From contig NZ_RBCJ01000002.1 in assembly GCF_003626755.1 (NCBI RefSeq), positions 930,001 through 994,000 of the forward strand: 64,000 nt of DNA, read 5' to 3'. This stretch comes from Ulvibacterium marinum (GTDB lineage: Bacteria; Bacteroidota; Bacteroidia; Flavobacteriales; Flavobacteriaceae). The notes beneath the pieces were generated by a model, which saw only the letters and a list, made by a program, of their open reading frames with translations, made no database searches and was not told the origin of the DNA. Within the stretch, counting starts at the first letter, position 1; each line of letters starts with the position of its first letter. The translations under genes were made by a program, and so were the position numbers. Positions 1 to 8,944 of this stretch are shown in pieces.

Positions 1-1
1 A

Positions 2-724
2 GTGCTGGCTTCCAAGGCTCCTGAAATTTACACCTATGACATTATAAACGAATATCCCCATGATATCAATGCCTATACGCAAGGTTTGGAATTCCATAAC
101 GATACACTCTATGAGAGTACCGGCCAACCGGGAACATCCTGGCTACGAAAGCTGGATTTTGAAACGGGGGAAATCCTACATCAAATAGATTTGGATGACA
201 CCTATTTTGGAGAAGGTATCACCATTTTAAACGGTAAGATCTATCAACTTACCTGGCGGGGTAGAATAGGCTTTGTCTATGACCTAAAGAGCCTAAAAAA
301 GTTGGATAATTTTCAATACGGCAAAAGTAAGGAAGGCTGGGGGCTAACAAATGACGGTGAAAAAATATTCAAGAGCGATGGAACGGAAAAAATCTGGTTT
401 CTAGATCCAGAAACCCTTACCGAAATCGGTAACATAGAAACGGTAACCGATAAATCAATCTTTAACATGGCCAACGAACTGGAATATGTTGATGGCAAGA
501 TTTACGCCAACGTATATCAAAAGGAGAGCATGATGATCATCGATGCCAGCAGCGGTGCCATTGAAGGCGTGGTCAATTTTGGTGGATTAAAGAAAAAGGT
601 TACCCAGCATGAGAAGTTAAATGTGCTCAATGGGGTTGCCTATCATCCAAAAAGAAAAACTTTCTTTGTGACCGGGAAAAATTGGGATAAACTTTTTGAA
701 GTCCAAATTGTAAAAAAACAATGA
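2..724 (+). CDS. Glutaminyl-peptide cyclotransferase, plant/bacterial beta-propeller type (5' truncated)
   Basis: Resembles the Glu_cyclase_2 family, which converts N-terminal glutamine to pyroglutamate on exported proteins or peptides. The 240 visible residues are rich in the family's five-blade propeller pattern, including AYTQGLEF near residue 25 and FGEGIT near 70. Full-length flavobacterial members are longer and begin with a signal peptide or lipobox, so the reading frame almost certainly continues upstream of the window; the GTG at base 2 should not be taken as the start. The last base pairs overlap the ATG of the next gene (ATGA), which suggests translational coupling. The family call is firm; the substrate is unknown. 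Confidence 0.85.
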   Translation: MLASKAPEIYTYDIINEYPHDINAYTQGLEFHNDTLYESTGQPGTSWLRKLDFETGEILHQIDLDDTYFGEGITILNGKIYQLTWRGRIGFVYDLKSLKKLDNFQYGKSKEGWGLTNDGEKIFKSDGTEKIWFLDPETLTEIGNIETVTDKSIFNMANELEYVDGKIYANVYQKESMMIIDASSGAIEGVVNFGGLKKKVTQHEKLNVLNGVAYHPKRKTFFVTGKNWDKLFEVQIVKKQ

Positions 725-1113
725 GGGCTTTTGAGAAAACCATTACCGTGGTTCCAGAAGATTTGGACGACCTGAACCATGTAAACAATGTACGCTTTGT
801 CCAATGGATACAGGATGTTTCAAAGGAACATTGGCAAAAGGTAGCGACTCCGGTAATGCAAAAAGACGTGGTTTGGGTGGTTATGAATCATAATATTACC
901 TACAAGAATGCGGCCAAATTGGACGATGTTGTTAGAATACGGACCCATATTGCCCAAAGCAGGGGCGCCACTTCGGTCCGAGCGGTTGAAATGTATAATG
1001 ATAAAACAAATCAGCTTTTGCTCCGTTCAATTACCGAGTGGTGTTTATTGAATGGCATTACGCTTAGACCCATGCGAATATCCCAAGACATCATTCAACT
1101 ATTTTCTGAATAA
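721..1113 (+). CDS. Acyl-CoA thioesterase, 4HBT hot-dog fold
   Basis: A 130-residue protein with the hot-dog thioesterase signature: the N-terminal DLDDLNHVNNVRFVQWIQD segment has the usual Asp/Asn-His-Val-Asn-Asn pattern at the active site. Family members hydrolyse acyl-CoA or acyl-ACP thioesters in the cytoplasm. The start ATG overlaps the stop of the cyclotransferase gene by four bases, so the two are probably co-transcribed. A second, unrelated hot-dog protein lies at 58.0 kb. The acyl substrate cannot be told from sequence. Confidence 0.85.
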   Translation: MRAFEKTITVVPEDLDDLNHVNNVRFVQWIQDVSKEHWQKVATPVMQKDVVWVVMNHNITYKNAAKLDDVVRIRTHIAQSRGATSVRAVEMYNDKTNQLLLRSITEWCLLNGITLRPMRISQDIIQLFSE

Positions 1114-1183
1114 AGGAATATTCTTTTTATCTGTCTTTTCCACAATTGGATGGAAAACACAGAAATTGGAAACAAACCAAAGG

Positions 1184-2713
1184 ATGCGTCCATACTTATA
1201 CGTTATATCGCTACTCTGTGCTGTTGTTCTCTGGACTTCCTGTAGAAAGGATTTTGAATATGCCCCAAGTGCAGGAAACCTGGAATTTTCAAGGGATACT
1301 GTTTATTTGGATACCATTTTTTCAAATATCGGTAGCAGCACCTATTCCTTAAAGGTATATAACCCCACAAGGGATGATGTTTTGATTCCCTCGATCCGAT
1401 TAGATCAAGGGCAGGAAAGCGGGTACCGTTTAAACGTGGACGGTATGGCCGGTAAAGAATTTAGGGATGTTTCCCTACTTGCTCAGGATAGTCTCTTCAT
1501 CTTTATCGAAACCACATTGGATATTGCCAATACCAATGAAACCGCCTTTCTATATACGGACGCCATTTTATTTGATTCGGGAAGCTTTTTACAGGAGGTA
1601 CAATTGGTCACTTTAGTGAAGGATGCCGTTTTTTTGTATCCTAATACCCTAACGGATGGTACCACGGAAACCATAACAGTAGGGCTTGATGGTGACGGAA
1701 GGGAGATAAGGGTCGAAGGTTTTTATCTTTCGGATAGTCAGCTCAACTTTACCAATGAGAAGCCTTACGTCGTTTATGGGTATGCCGCTGTTCCTCCGGA
1801 CAAACAGCTAAGCATGGACCCGGGTACCCGTGCCCATTTTCATAAGGATTCGGGAATTTTTGTAACCGAGGGCGCTTCCATTCAAATCAACGGCGCACTA
1901 AGTACGGACCCCCTGTTGCTGGAAAACGAAGTTGTTTTTGAAGGGGACCGTTTGGAGCCTGAATTTTCAGATATCCCGGGGCAATGGGGCACTATTTGGA
2001 TAAGTCCCGGAAGCGCCAACAATACTATTGAGTATTTAACCATCAAAAATGCCACCGTAGGGTTGTTGGTAGAAGGCAATAGAGAATTACAGTCCCCTAC
2101 CCTTACCTTGAACAACTCGCAGATACATAATAGCTCTAGTGTTAATCTTTGGGCAAGGCATGCATCTATAGTATCCGAAAACTCAGTGTTGGGTACTGCG
2201 GGTAATACATCCCTCTATTGCAATGTTGGAGGTGACTATACTTTTACCCATGCCACCATTGCCAATTACTGGACCCAGGGGTTTAGGCAAGGGACCGCCC
2301 TACAGATCGACAATTTTTCACAATCAACATCGGAAGACCTCATCAATGCATCTTTTGTAAACTGTATTATCGATGGCAATATGGCTTTGGAGCTCTCACT
2401 GAACAGCAATGGTTCTAACGAATTCAATTATTCCTTTATCAATTGCCTATTAAAGTTCAGGGACAATAACGAAGACTTTTCCCAAAACCCATTATACGAT
2501 TTTGGGAATACGGATATTTATGACCAAATACTCCTAAATCAGGAAGTTGATTTTATAAATACCAGTGACAATAATTTCAATATCGGACAATCATCCGCCG
2601 CTATAGATAATGCAAATTTTGAGGCCGCCCAAGCCGTTCCATTTGATATAAAGGGCATTAATCGCGCCACTGCCCCGGATATCGGTGCCTATGAAAACAT
2701 TACTCCTGAATAA
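1184..2713 (+). CDS. Right-handed beta-helix lipoprotein
   Basis: A 509-residue protein starting MRPYLYVISLL with a lipobox (WTSC, lipidated Cys at residue 20), so it should be anchored in an outer-membrane leaflet. I chose the ATG at 1184 because it gives a proper lipoprotein signal; the open frame extends upstream to 1052 but that part overlaps the thioesterase gene. The second half has the asparagine-rich, short-turn pattern of a parallel beta-helix (N-N-S-x-I-H-N, V-N-C-I-I-D-G-N), and the end (DIGAYE) is typical of choice-of-anchor/right-handed helix proteins. Such proteins often bind or cleave polysaccharide, but no catalytic residues are evident. Confidence 0.8.
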   Translation: MRPYLYVISLLCAVVLWTSCRKDFEYAPSAGNLEFSRDTVYLDTIFSNIGSSTYSLKVYNPTRDDVLIPSIRLDQGQESGYRLNVDGMAGKEFRDVSLLAQDSLFIFIETTLDIANTNETAFLYTDAILFDSGSFLQEVQLVTLVKDAVFLYPNTLTDGTTETITVGLDGDGREIRVEGFYLSDSQLNFTNEKPYVVYGYAAVPPDKQLSMDPGTRAHFHKDSGIFVTEGASIQINGALSTDPLLLENEVVFEGDRLEPEFSDIPGQWGTIWISPGSANNTIEYLTIKNATVGLLVEGNRELQSPTLTLNNSQIHNSSSVNLWARHASIVSENSVLGTAGNTSLYCNVGGDYTFTHATIANYWTQGFRQGTALQIDNFSQSTSEDLINASFVNCIIDGNMALELSLNSNGSNEFNYSFINCLLKFRDNNEDFSQNPLYDFGNTDIYDQILLNQEVDFINTSDNNFNIGQSSAAIDNANFEAAQAVPFDIKGINRATAPDIGAYENITPE

Positions 2714-2779
2714 TTTGTAGGGGCTCTCCGTCAAATGAAGGTCTTTTCTTTCAAAAAACTCATTTTCAGCGAATTATAC

Positions 2780-2816
2780 ACAAAAACCTCATTTTTTATA
2801 AGGTTTTTCTACGGTC
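2780..2816. repeat. 37-bp inverted-repeat element, copy A
   Basis: Arms AAAACCT and AGGTTTT flank an AT-rich loop and are followed by a conserved GGTC. The element matches copy B at 6823-6859 in 32 of 37 positions, including the loop and the non-stem GGTC. It lies 45 bp before the LytTR gene. A weak promoter-like TAATTTG at 2836-2842 follows it at nearly the same distance as in copy B. It could be a shared operator or a terminator family; see findings. Confidence 0.6.
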
Positions 2817-2861
2817 GATTATGAACAACTATCACTAATTTGCATTAAATTATCTTGGCCC

Positions 2862-3593
2862 GTGGAGTATACCTATGCCATAATCGATTCTGATGCTACT
2901 TCCAATTTGCAGCTACAGCATTATTTGGACGAGTACGGTGATTTTAGCTGCACCGCTATGGCCAGAAATGACGATGAAGGGTTAAATGCCATCTTAAAAT
3001 TCTCTCCGGATGTCGTTTTCATCAATCTCAATGAGAAGGCGCGTTCTTTCTTTAGAATGATTATGGAGTTGCATCAATATGTAGAGCAGATTCCTTTGCT
3101 TATCGGGATATCCAAGACTACGGATTACGCCTACGAGGCCATTAAGAACAGTTTTTTTGATTACTGGCTTCTGCCTTATAACGAGTTTGACATCCGTAAA
3201 TCGCTGCTCCGGCTTAAAAAACGGATGCCGAAAGAGGCCGAGCCCCAGACCATTTGCCTAAAATCCTATTCCGATTTCCAATACCTAAATACGGATGATA
3301 TCCTATACCTACAGGCCGACAACAACGCCACCGAGTTCATTATGAAGGATGGTTCGGTCACCAGTGCATTTAAGACCCTTAAAACCTTTGAAAACCAGTT
3401 GCCAAGGAATTTTGTTCGTATTCACCAAAGCTATATTGTAAACACCAATTACATCTCGCGTATCAATTATGGCAAGTCCATTTGTGCGCTTCGATCCGGG
3501 CAACAACAACTCCCTTTTTCCAAGTCTTACAAACAGAACATAGACGGCTTAAAAAAGCTGCTTTCAAAAAACACCATTTCTGCCCTGAATTAA
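2862..3593 (+). CDS. LytTR-family regulator with degenerate receiver domain
   Basis: A 243-residue protein with an N-terminal receiver-like domain (about 1-120) and a C-terminal LytTR DNA-binding domain (about 135-235; NFVRIHQSYIVN and the ILYLQADNNAT segment are diagnostic). In the receiver the position that normally carries the phosphorylated Asp (VFLD) reads VFIN, so Asn55 replaces it. This implies a phosphorylation-independent regulator. The start is GTG at 2862; no upstream ATG is in frame. No kinase is adjacent on the 5' side, but a TPR sensor kinase begins about 390 bp downstream. LytTR regulators in Bacteroidetes usually act as transcription activators. Confidence 0.85.
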   Translation: MEYTYAIIDSDATSNLQLQHYLDEYGDFSCTAMARNDDEGLNAILKFSPDVVFINLNEKARSFFRMIMELHQYVEQIPLLIGISKTTDYAYEAIKNSFFDYWLLPYNEFDIRKSLLRLKKRMPKEAEPQTICLKSYSDFQYLNTDDILYLQADNNATEFIMKDGSVTSAFKTLKTFENQLPRNFVRIHQSYIVNTNYISRINYGKSICALRSGQQQLPFSKSYKQNIDGLKKLLSKNTISALN

Positions 3594-3732
3594 AAAAATC
3601 CTCGCAGATTTCGGTCAAATACTTTCAAAACCCTGCTGTTCACTATCATTTAACGTTTCATCAGCTTCTTGCCTACTCACTTTATTAGTTTAGCAACATA
3701 ATAATTATTTATAACCATTTAAAACTAAGAAG

Positions 3733-3891
3733 ATGAAAAAGGCAGCAAGTATTTTAGCGATTGTGCTAATGGGAATGGGAATGGTTTCCTGTGAAAATGA
3801 TAATGCGATGGAAGAGACACAGGCATTATACGAGACTTTGGAAGAAGATGCAACGGATGGAAACAGTACAAAAAGTGATCCACGGAATTAA
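3733..3891 (+). CDS. Small acidic lipoprotein (52 aa)
   Basis: An ATG at 3733 opens a 52-codon frame with a clean type II signal peptide: MKKAASILAIVLMGMGMVSC, lipidated Cys at residue 20. The mature part is only about 33 residues, acidic (EDDN, EETLEEDATD) and has no recognisable domain. It has its own strong terminator (3916-3948), which argues that it is a real, independently transcribed gene. It stands between the LytTR regulator and the TPR kinase. Function unknown; tiny lipoproteins of this kind are common in Flavobacteriaceae and fast evolving. Confidence 0.7.
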   Translation: MKKAASILAIVLMGMGMVSCENDNAMEETQALYETLEEDATDGNSTKSDPRN

Positions 3892-3915
3892 ATTGTTGTA
3901 TTTATAAGAATTCGT

Positions 3916-3948
3916 GCCTCAAATGGAAACATTTGGGGCTTTTTTTTT
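3916..3948 (+). terminator. Rho-independent terminator after the small lipoprotein
   Basis: A 10-bp stem (GCCTCAAATG / CATTTGGGGC, one T-G pair) with a GAAA tetraloop is followed by nine T residues. Confidence 0.9.
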
Positions 3949-3983
3949 ACCTTGTATAGAGTAGGTTAAAGTGCCGCCAGATT

Positions 3984-6071
3984 ATGATGTATAAGTATGT
4001 TTTAATATTAGGTTCGGTTTTCTTTATTTCCTTTACCAATCCACGGGATACTACTCCTGAGAAAAATTCGGCAGGTTCATCGACACAGGATAGCGTCCTT
4101 TTCTGGATACAGGGAGGACGAAACCCTACGAATTCCCAAGAAAAACGAGTGGACTTCCTTAGAAAAGCCCTTATCGCGGCTGAGGCCAATTCCAATGATT
4201 CCCTAAAGACCAAATACTTTTCACAACTTTCTTTGGCCTATCAACAATTACCAGATTCCCTGTTGTTTCGGAAAACCAATAGAAAAACATTGCTATTGGC
4301 TCGGGAAACCCAGGATTCCGTGGTCCAGGCCGAGGCAAACTGGGATTTGGCCATATTTTACAGAAGTATTGCCATTCCGGACAGTGCTTATTACCATTAT
4401 GGGGAGGCTCTTAAATTATATGGTGCACTTAAAAATGATTTTAACACCGCCCGAATGTTGTACAACATGGCCGTGGTACAAGCCGATGTAAAGGACTATA
4501 CGGGTAGTGAAATTACGACGATACGGGCCATAGAACTGCTAAAACCCTTGGATAAGTATCAACAGCTCTATAACTGTTACAATAATTTAGGAGTAATAAC
4601 AAAAGAACTTCAAGAGTATGAAAGGGCAATTAGTTATTTTGACATGGCTTTGGATTACCTCTCAAAGCTCGATGAGGAAAACACATTGAATTACGAAATA
4701 CTAAACAATATTGGGACGGTATATCAAGAACAAGGATTCCATAAAAAGGCCATCCCATATTTTCGGCAGGTCTTGGCTGCTGACAACCTCCATGAAAAGG
4801 ATTCCCAGCTTTTTGCAAAGGCCATTAACAATCTGGCCTATAGCAAATTTAAAGCTGAAGATTACACAAATATACCTGGACTGTTCATTGAGGCGATAGA
4901 GATACAGGACAGCATTCGAGATATCGTTGGCATTTCAAGAAGTTATTACAGTCTAGCCGAATATTATTTGTCCCAAGGTGATACTGCCCAAGCCATGGGT
5001 CAGGCCCAAAAAGCCAAAACCTACGCGGAGCAGGGCAGTAACAACAAACGCTTGTTACAGACCCTACAGCTTATGGCTCGTTTGGAGCCGCAAAATGCCC
5101 TAGAACATACCCAGCGCTATATGGTCCTGAACGATAGCCTAATGCAAGAAGAACGTAAGGCCCGTAATAAATTTGCCCGTATCCGTTTTGAAACGGATGA
5201 GTTTATCGCGGAAAACGAAATTTTAACCCGTGAAAAACAACTCTGGGCAGGGATAGCTGTTGGGCTTCTTCTTTTGGGATTGGCCATTTATATTATTGTG
5301 GACCAACGCACAAAGAACCAAAAGTTGCGGTTTCAGCAGCAACAGCAGGCCAGCAACCAGGAGATATTCAATTTGATGCTTGCACAAAAGCAGAAAGTGG
5401 AGGAAGGCAAAAAAATAGAGCAAAAACGTATCTCAGAAGAATTGCATGACGGTGTCCTCGGTAAAATGCTCGGTGCACGCATGTTGCTTACCGGTCTTAA
5501 TAAAAAAGCAGATGAGGCAGCCATAGCCCAAAGGGCCAGGGCCATCTCGGCCTTACAGGAAGTAGAAGGGGAAGTCCGATCAATTTCGCATGAATTAAGC
5601 CACGCTGCTTATCAAAAAATCCATAACTTTATACATTCCATTGAAGATTTGTTAAAATCTTTACAGGAAAACACCACCATAGCACATAGTTTTAGCTATG
5701 ATGATACAATTGATTGGGACGGGCTAACGGGAGACATTAAGATAAATCTGTACCGTATGATTCAGGAAACACTCCAAAACAGTGTAAAGCATGCCCAATG
5801 TAAAAATGTATCCGTGGATTTTGCAAAGGAAGAAAATGACTTGTTGATTACCATTGCCGATGATGGTAGAGGTTTTAGTACCAAAAGAGGTAAAAAAGGC
5901 ATCGGAATGCGTAACATAGCATCGCGTATGGCAAAATTGGGAGGATCCTGGGATGTTACAAGTACCCAGGGAAAAGGAACCACAGTATTGTTCAGGATTC
6001 CTATTAAAAAGCCTACCACCCCTGAATCGAACAATGGGCAACTGGAACTTGAAAAAGTAAAAACAGCATAG
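3984..6071 (+). CDS. TPR-containing sensor histidine kinase (HisKA_3 type)
   Basis: A 695-residue kinase. A short signal-like segment at the N-terminus is followed by several tetratricopeptide repeats (about 60-390, e.g. YNNLGVITKELQEYERAISYF), one transmembrane helix (about 419-440, LWAGIAVGLLLLGLAIYIIV), a coiled coil, a HisKA_3 dimerisation box with ISEELHDGVLGK (phospho-His near residue 488) and a C-terminal HATPase (MIQETLQNSVKHA, ADDGRGF, GIGMRNIASR). The TPR part is therefore periplasmic and probably senses a protein or peptide. It is followed after 5 bp by its NarL-type regulator, with which it should form a two-component pair. ATG ATG at 3984 gives two possible starts. Confidence 0.9.
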   Translation: MMYKYVLILGSVFFISFTNPRDTTPEKNSAGSSTQDSVLFWIQGGRNPTNSQEKRVDFLRKALIAAEANSNDSLKTKYFSQLSLAYQQLPDSLLFRKTNRKTLLLARETQDSVVQAEANWDLAIFYRSIAIPDSAYYHYGEALKLYGALKNDFNTARMLYNMAVVQADVKDYTGSEITTIRAIELLKPLDKYQQLYNCYNNLGVITKELQEYERAISYFDMALDYLSKLDEENTLNYEILNNIGTVYQEQGFHKKAIPYFRQVLAADNLHEKDSQLFAKAINNLAYSKFKAEDYTNIPGLFIEAIEIQDSIRDIVGISRSYYSLAEYYLSQGDTAQAMGQAQKAKTYAEQGSNNKRLLQTLQLMARLEPQNALEHTQRYMVLNDSLMQEERKARNKFARIRFETDEFIAENEILTREKQLWAGIAVGLLLLGLAIYIIVDQRTKNQKLRFQQQQQASNQEIFNLMLAQKQKVEEGKKIEQKRISEELHDGVLGKMLGARMLLTGLNKKADEAAIAQRARAISALQEVEGEVRSISHELSHAAYQKIHNFIHSIEDLLKSLQENTTIAHSFSYDDTIDWDGLTGDIKINLYRMIQETLQNSVKHAQCKNVSVDFAKEENDLLITIADDGRGFSTKRGKKGIGMRNIASRMAKLGGSWDVTSTQGKGTTVLFRIPIKKPTTPESNNGQLELEKVKTA

Positions 6072-6076
6072 CTATC

Positions 6077-6745
6077 ATGAAGTATGTTCGCATTTTGGCA
6101 ATAGACGATCACGAGATGACACCCCTGGGTTATAAATACGTACTGGAAGACAAGGACTTGGGTGGTTTTCAAGTAAAAATGGATGTAGCTTCCAACTATG
6201 AGATGGGAGAGGAAAGCATTCGGTCCTCCGCCAGAGGGCTCAAATACGATATCATTTTATTGGATATTCGGTTGTTTCCCACCGAGTCCCATGAACCAAG
6301 GAGTGGGGAAGATCTGGGCATTTTGGCCCGTGAACTGGTCCCAGAGACCAAAATCGTGTTCATGTCCTCTTTTAGTGACAACTATAGAATCAATAGTATA
6401 TTCGCCTCGGTCAATCCCGATGGGTACATGGTAAAATCGGAAATCGATGAAAAATCCTTGATTGCCATGGTACAAACGGTAGTCACAAACCCGCCTTATT
6501 ATTCTGCCGGTGCGTTGTCCGCCATCCGAAGAAAAATGGCCAACGATGTTGTTTTGGACGAGCAGGATAAAAAAATACTCTATTACCTTTCCATAGGAAC
6601 CCGCACCAAGGATATTGGTGAATTGATTTCAGCGGCCAATACTACGGTGGAATCCAGAAAGCGTCAGCTAAAGACCTTATTTGGCGTTGAAAATGGCAAC
6701 GATTTGTCCTTAGTAGAGGAGGCAAAGAAAAGAGGTTTTTTATAA
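6077..6745 (+). CDS. NarL/FixJ-type response regulator
   Basis: A 222-residue partner of the preceding kinase. The receiver has the acidic pair DDHE (residues 10-13), phospho-acceptor Asp63 in IILLDIRL and a Lys in MVKSE. The C-terminal part (about 150-215) is a LuxR-type helix-turn-helix in which ILYYLSIGTRTKDIGELI and TTVESRKRQLKTLFGV occupy the usual places, although it is more divergent than most. The 5-bp gap to the kinase gene indicates one operon. The targets are unknown; the shared elements at 2780 and 6823 are candidates. Confidence 0.87.
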   Translation: MKYVRILAIDDHEMTPLGYKYVLEDKDLGGFQVKMDVASNYEMGEESIRSSARGLKYDIILLDIRLFPTESHEPRSGEDLGILARELVPETKIVFMSSFSDNYRINSIFASVNPDGYMVKSEIDEKSLIAMVQTVVTNPPYYSAGALSAIRRKMANDVVLDEQDKKILYYLSIGTRTKDIGELISAANTTVESRKRQLKTLFGVENGNDLSLVEEAKKRGFL

Positions 6746-6822
6746 ACCAAAAGATTCTTTAGATTATTTATTTTTTCAAGGTGTTGATTTTCAGTACCTT
6801 AATCAATTATTCTTTATTTTCT

Positions 6823-6859
6823 ACGAAAACCTCTTTTTTTATAAGGTTTTTTTGTGGTC
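6823..6859. repeat. 37-bp inverted-repeat element, copy B
   Basis: Second copy of the element at 2780-2816, with 32 of 37 identical bases. It is 78 bp past the response regulator gene and 58 bp before the next start codon. A consensus -7 box (TAACTTTG, 6879-6886) follows the GGTC end after about 20 bp. Confidence 0.6.
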
Positions 6860-6878
6860 ATAACCAATGGGTAAAAAG

Positions 6879-6886
6879 TAACTTTG
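6879..6886 (+). promoter_or_regulatory. Bacteroidetes -7 promoter box (TAACTTTG)
   Basis: Exact match to TAnnTTTG, 30 bp before the ATG at 6917. A TTTG at 6851-6854 could serve as the -33 element, although the 24-bp spacing is slightly long. Confidence 0.6.
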
Positions 6887-6916
6887 ATTGTATAAGCTTA
6901 TTTTTTCCGATTGCAT

Positions 6917-7546
6917 ATGCCCTTCTATCTGGATAACTTCAAGGATAACCCTCATTTTAAATTCAATAAGGATTATAAAATTCGGGGGGTGGAATCATTT
7001 AAAAATGATTTGGAAAGACACTTTTTTGCAAAAGCAGGAGTATGTAACTATACTTCCGACAAAAACGAATCCTTACTGGCTATTGAATTGAACTGTAACC
7101 TGGCCTTGGTAGAACTTTTGTTTTATTTTAACCGGGGGGATTGGGGAAAGGACGGATTCCTTAGGACTCATTTGCAGGATTTGGTCAAAAATAATGGTGT
7201 GACGGTTGACATTGATGAACTTTCCATTCACCTAAAAGACACCTCAATTGTCATCAACAGGATTTACGATCAAAGTATAGCCCAACAATTTGAAAATGTC
7301 CTTACCGAGATAGCGCATCACTATGTGCATTTTACCAAGGGACTGTCCGAGGTACCTTATGAAATATTTGTTCCGGTCTTTGAAGAAACCAATACTTCGT
7401 TTCTGAATATGGCACATGGAAATAATACCAAGAACGATTATTTCAAATATTGGGGGGCGTACTACCTGTCCCAGAACGACCCTTCCATCTATGATCTGGA
7501 TAGTTTGTCTTTGATTTCGGGAGACTTATATATGCTTAATCACTAA
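6917..7546 (+). CDS. Hypothetical protein (209 aa)
   Basis: I do not recognise this protein. It is soluble (no signal peptide or membrane helix), with many aromatic and acidic residues (FYLDNF, DYFKYWGAYYL). I chose the ATG at 6917; a TTG two codons upstream is also possible. It has its own promoter box and the shared 37-bp element, and it ends 9 bp from the stop of the convergent glyA gene. Position next to the two-component pair suggests it may belong to that regulon, but this is only inference. Confidence 0.65.
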   Translation: MPFYLDNFKDNPHFKFNKDYKIRGVESFKNDLERHFFAKAGVCNYTSDKNESLLAIELNCNLALVELLFYFNRGDWGKDGFLRTHLQDLVKNNGVTVDIDELSIHLKDTSIVINRIYDQSIAQQFENVLTEIAHHYVHFTKGLSEVPYEIFVPVFEETNTSFLNMAHGNNTKNDYFKYWGAYYLSQNDPSIYDLDSLSLISGDLYMLNH

Positions 7547-7555
7547 AAAGGATTT

Positions 7556-8833
7556 TTAGGAGGCATTGAACAGTGCTCTTCCTTGCATCAGCGCATGCAC
7601 TTTTTCCTTTACTTTTTCTATTTTTTTCTCGTCTTCAGGGCTTGAAATAACCTCATCTATAAGATCTACAATAGTCGCCATATCACTTTCCTTTAGGCCT
7701 CTAGTAGTGATTGCCGCTGTACCAAAGCGTATTCCAGAGGTCACGAAAGGAGACTTGTCATCAAAAGGCACCATGTTCTTATTTGCAGTGATATCGGCCT
7801 GTACCAAAACTTTTTCTGCTTCTTTGCCGGTAATATTTTTATTGCGTAAATCAATGAGCATCATATGGTTGTCCGTTCCACCCGAAATAATATGATAGTC
7901 CTTGGCTACAAAAGCCTCCGCCATGGCAGCTGCATTTTTTTTGACTTGGAGCATATACTGCAAAAATGAATCGGATAGTGCTTCCCCAAAAGCAATAGCT
8001 TTCGCTGCTATGATATGCTCCAAAGGGCCTCCTTGATTTCCGGGAAATACTGCTAAATCCAAAAGGCCAGACATTTTCCTAAGATTTCCATTTTTTAATC
8101 GGATTCTAAAGGGGTTTTCAAAATCATGGCCCATAAGAATCAATCCACCTCTAGGTCCACGCAACGTTTTATGTGTGGTGGTGGTAACAATGTGGCAATG
8201 CGGAATGGGATCGTTCAAAATACCTTTGGCAATCAATCCCGCCGGATGCGCTATATCTGCCAATAAAAGGGCGTTTACACTATCCGCTATTTCCCTAAAT
8301 CGCTTAAAATCCATATCCCTGGAATAAGCGGATGCCCCGGCAATGATCATCTTAGGTTTTTCTCGATCGGCTATTTCCTGTATTTGATCATAGTCCAATC
8401 TTCCGGTTTCTTTATCAACCCCATAAAACACAGGATTGTACAAACGACCCGAAAAATTCACCGGAGATCCATGGGTAAGATGTCCTCCATGTGAGAGATC
8501 AAAGCCTAATATGGTATCACCCGGTTTCAAGCAGGCATGATATACCGCAGCATTTGCCTGTGATCCGGAGTGTGGCTGAACATTGGCATATACCGCTCCA
8601 AAAAGTTCCTTGGCCCTTTCAATGGCCAATTGTTCAATTTGATCAACCACTTCGCAACCGCCGTAATAGCGTTTCCCGGGATATCCCTCGGCATACTTAT
8701 TGGTCAATACGGATCCGGCCGCCTCCATGACCTGGGGGCTTGTAAAATTTTCCGAAGCGATTAGCTCAATCCCATTGAGTTGGCGTTCCTTTTCGGCTTG
8801 AATCAGCTTAAAAACCTGATCATCTCGTTGCAT
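7556..8833 (-). CDS. glyA: Serine hydroxymethyltransferase
   Basis: PLP enzyme that interconverts serine and glycine while charging tetrahydrofolate with a one-carbon unit. At 425 residues from the ATG at 8833 ([11 protein letters not shown]) it has the usual length. Visible signatures: [13 protein letters not shown] near residue 22, [13 protein letters not shown], and the PLP-lysine motif [14 protein letters not shown]. The open frame runs 93 codons further upstream, but that part lies under fahA on the other strand and is not family sequence, so I excluded it. Divergent from fahA with 111 bp between the starts. Confidence 0.97.
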   Translation of the reverse strand: MQRDDQVFKLIQAEKERQLNGIELIASENFTSPQVMEAAGSVLTNKYAEGYPGKRYYGGCEVVDQIEQLAIERAKELFGAVYANVQPHSGSQANAAVYHACLKPGDTILGFDLSHGGHLTHGSPVNFSGRLYNPVFYGVDKETGRLDYDQIQEIADREKPKMIIAGASAYSRDMDFKRFREIADSVNALLLADIAHPAGLIAKGILNDPIPHCHIVTTTTHKTLRGPRGGLILMGHDFENPFRIRLKNGNLRKMSGLLDLAVFPGNQGGPLEHIIAAKAIAFGEALSDSFLQYMLQVKKNAAAMAEAFVAKDYHIISGGTDNHMMLIDLRNKNITGKEAEKVLVQADITANKNMVPFDDKSPFVTSGIRFGTAAITTRGLKESDMATIVDLIDEVISSPEDEKKIEKVKEKVHALMQGRALFNAS

Positions 8834-8878
8834 AGTAACCTCGTTTGTTAAATGAGGCGTAAAAATACAAATTGCCCC

Positions 8879-8907
8879 TTGTTCAAGTGCATAAAATAAT
8901 ATATTTG
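8879..8907 (+). promoter_or_regulatory. Promoter of fahA (TTG-18-TATATTTG)
   Basis: A TTG at 8879-8881 and an exact TAnnTTTG box at 8900-8907 are 18 bp apart, within the Bacteroidetes range. The start codon follows 38 bp after the box. Confidence 0.65.
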
Positions 8908-8944
8908 ATACAAAATTTATTAAACGTGAATTAACAATTGAACT

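Noticed and set aside
2780-2816. Plain terminator of the beta-helix lipoprotein gene
   Set aside because: Possible by stem and T-run, but the 32/37 match with a second copy, including loop and GGTC, is more than a terminator needs; kept as a shared element.
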